Below, in pieces: positions 31,086-31,665 of a DNA stretch of 31,665 bases. This DNA comes from Mageeibacillus sp. UBA1212. GTDB lineage: Bacteria > Bacillota > Clostridia > UBA1212. How positions within the stretch are numbered: the first letter of the stretch is position 1; each line of letters begins with the position of its first letter. The stretch covers positions 92,412-124,076 of the forward strand of contig DBXM01000023.1 in NCBI GenBank assembly GCA_002309655.1, read 5' to 3'. Below the pieces are notes generated by a model that was not told the DNA's origin, searched no databases, and saw only the letters and a list, made by a program, of their open reading frames with translations. Made by a program: the position numbers and the translations under genes.

Positions 31086-31665
31086 ATGAAAACACTTAAA
31101 GAACTAATGACCCAATATTATGAAGAATTCAGAGGCCTTCCGAGTTATCGGCCAATTGTTCGTAACGGACAAGAGAACGACGCCTTCGAGATGGTTGTCT
31201 TGAAGGTGCTTTATGGGAAAAAACTGCCAGATTTCTGCCGGGAAAACGTCACCACTTTTGCCAAGTATATCATTGCTCCGCCTGATGGTGGAATTGATAT
31301 CTTTTTCCAGCATGACAATGGCGATGAATCTACTTTTGACGTGATTCAGGTTAAGAATTCTGAACTCAGCGAATCAGAATTAAAGGCATGTATCATTGGA
31401 ATGGAAAGAGCAATTGATGATTACTGTAAGGACCCCAAAAAAATAACAAGCGAGAGTTGCAAAGAAGCTCTATGCAATTCGAATCTTGACAAAACAAACA
31501 AGAATAAATGCACTTATTTCGTTGTTCATACTGGAACAGTTGATGATTTTTCCGGTTCCGAGGAAAATGAGCGCATTATTACCATTAGTGGCCTTGAAAT
31601 ACTTTATAAAAACGTAAGCGAATACGTAGATGATGATGTTCTAAATGTTGGAACAAAAATGGAAT
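31086..31665 (+). CDS. AIPR-like abortive phage infection protein, 3' end outside window
   Basis: The first 193 residues are visible. PPDGGIDIFFQ (65-75) followed by DVIQVKNSELSESEL (85-99) is a PD-(D/E)xK-like nuclease core: G-G-I-D with the first acid, then Q-x-K. This N-terminal arrangement, with GGID and (V)IQVK, is typical of AIPR (abortive phage infection, PF10592) proteins, whose defining domain would lie in the missing part. TYFVVHTGTVDDF (near 142-154) fits the following strand, which often reads as a statement about the nuclease-fold core. The start is ATG 31086; the ribosome site (AAGCGAG) is weak. It is divergent from the restriction operon and belongs to the same AT-rich island, so a defence role is plausible. 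Confidence 0.7.
   Translation, partial: MKTLKELMTQYYEEFRGLPSYRPIVRNGQENDAFEMVVLKVLYGKKLPDFCRENVTTFAKYIIAPPDGGIDIFFQHDNGDESTFDVIQVKNSELSESELKACIIGMERAIDDYCKDPKKITSESCKEALCNSNLDKTNKNKCTYFVVHTGTVDDFSGSEENERIITISGLEILYKNVSEYVDDDVLNVGTKME

Noticed and set aside
31104..31313. 69-codon minus-strand frame
   Set aside because: Antisense to the AIPR-like gene, which has clear nuclease motifs.

Overview
The window looks like chromosome from an uncultured Clostridia-type Firmicute, probably gut-associated. Supporting signs are a T-box leader, Gram-positive surface and lipoproteins, strong sigma-A promoters with long GGAGG ribosome sites, an acyl-ACP thioesterase, and a GC-rich backbone cut by AT-rich accessory islands. 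The high third-position GC of the backbone creates very long antisense open frames, which are not genes. Assignments come from reading the sequence only; no database search was possible.

Layout. 1-3074: a heterodimeric ABC exporter pair on the minus strand, the first gene cut by the window edge. 3384-8067, plus strand: a lipoprotein with three beta-sandwich repeats, a two-helix membrane protein, a six-unit 23-bp tandem array, and a secreted phosphodiester glycosidase. 8190-9919, minus strand: an AbiEi/AbiEii-type toxin-antitoxin pair with a large operator over its promoter. 10071-13023, minus strand: an acyl-CoA synthetase and acyl-ACP thioesterase behind a complete T-box leader. 13233-13452: a decayed fragment that resembles the start of a DUF4143-type ATPase. 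13481-14900, minus strand: an AlbA_2/Schlafen-type regulator with operator-like repeats on its promoter. 15109-18402: a large surface protein. 18471-18585: a second 23-bp array. 18579-21486, minus strand: an XRE regulator, a 33-residue RiPP-precursor-like peptide, and a secreted transglutaminase-like protein. 21818-22957, minus strand: another XRE regulator and the remnant of an IS256-family transposase.

From about 23 kb the DNA is AT-rich and reads as a defence island. A tightly overlapping five-gene minus-strand operon (30485 down to 24037) encodes a cytosine-5 DNA methyltransferase, a DpnII-like endonuclease candidate, a ParB/DndB-like DGNRR protein, an SNF2-type helicase and a DUF3883-like PD-(D/E)xK protein. 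Divergent from it, and cut by the window end, is an AIPR-like abortive-infection protein. This combination is not one of the standard named systems I recognise (DISARM, BREX, Dnd, CglI/NgoAVII). It is the strongest candidate for an undescribed system.

Other points of interest are the T-box controlling an acyl-CoA synthetase rather than a tRNA synthetase or amino-acid gene, the short peptide coupled to a transglutaminase-like protein, and three intergenic repeat arrays that share a skeleton, one of which sits on the promoter of the AlbA_2-type regulator.
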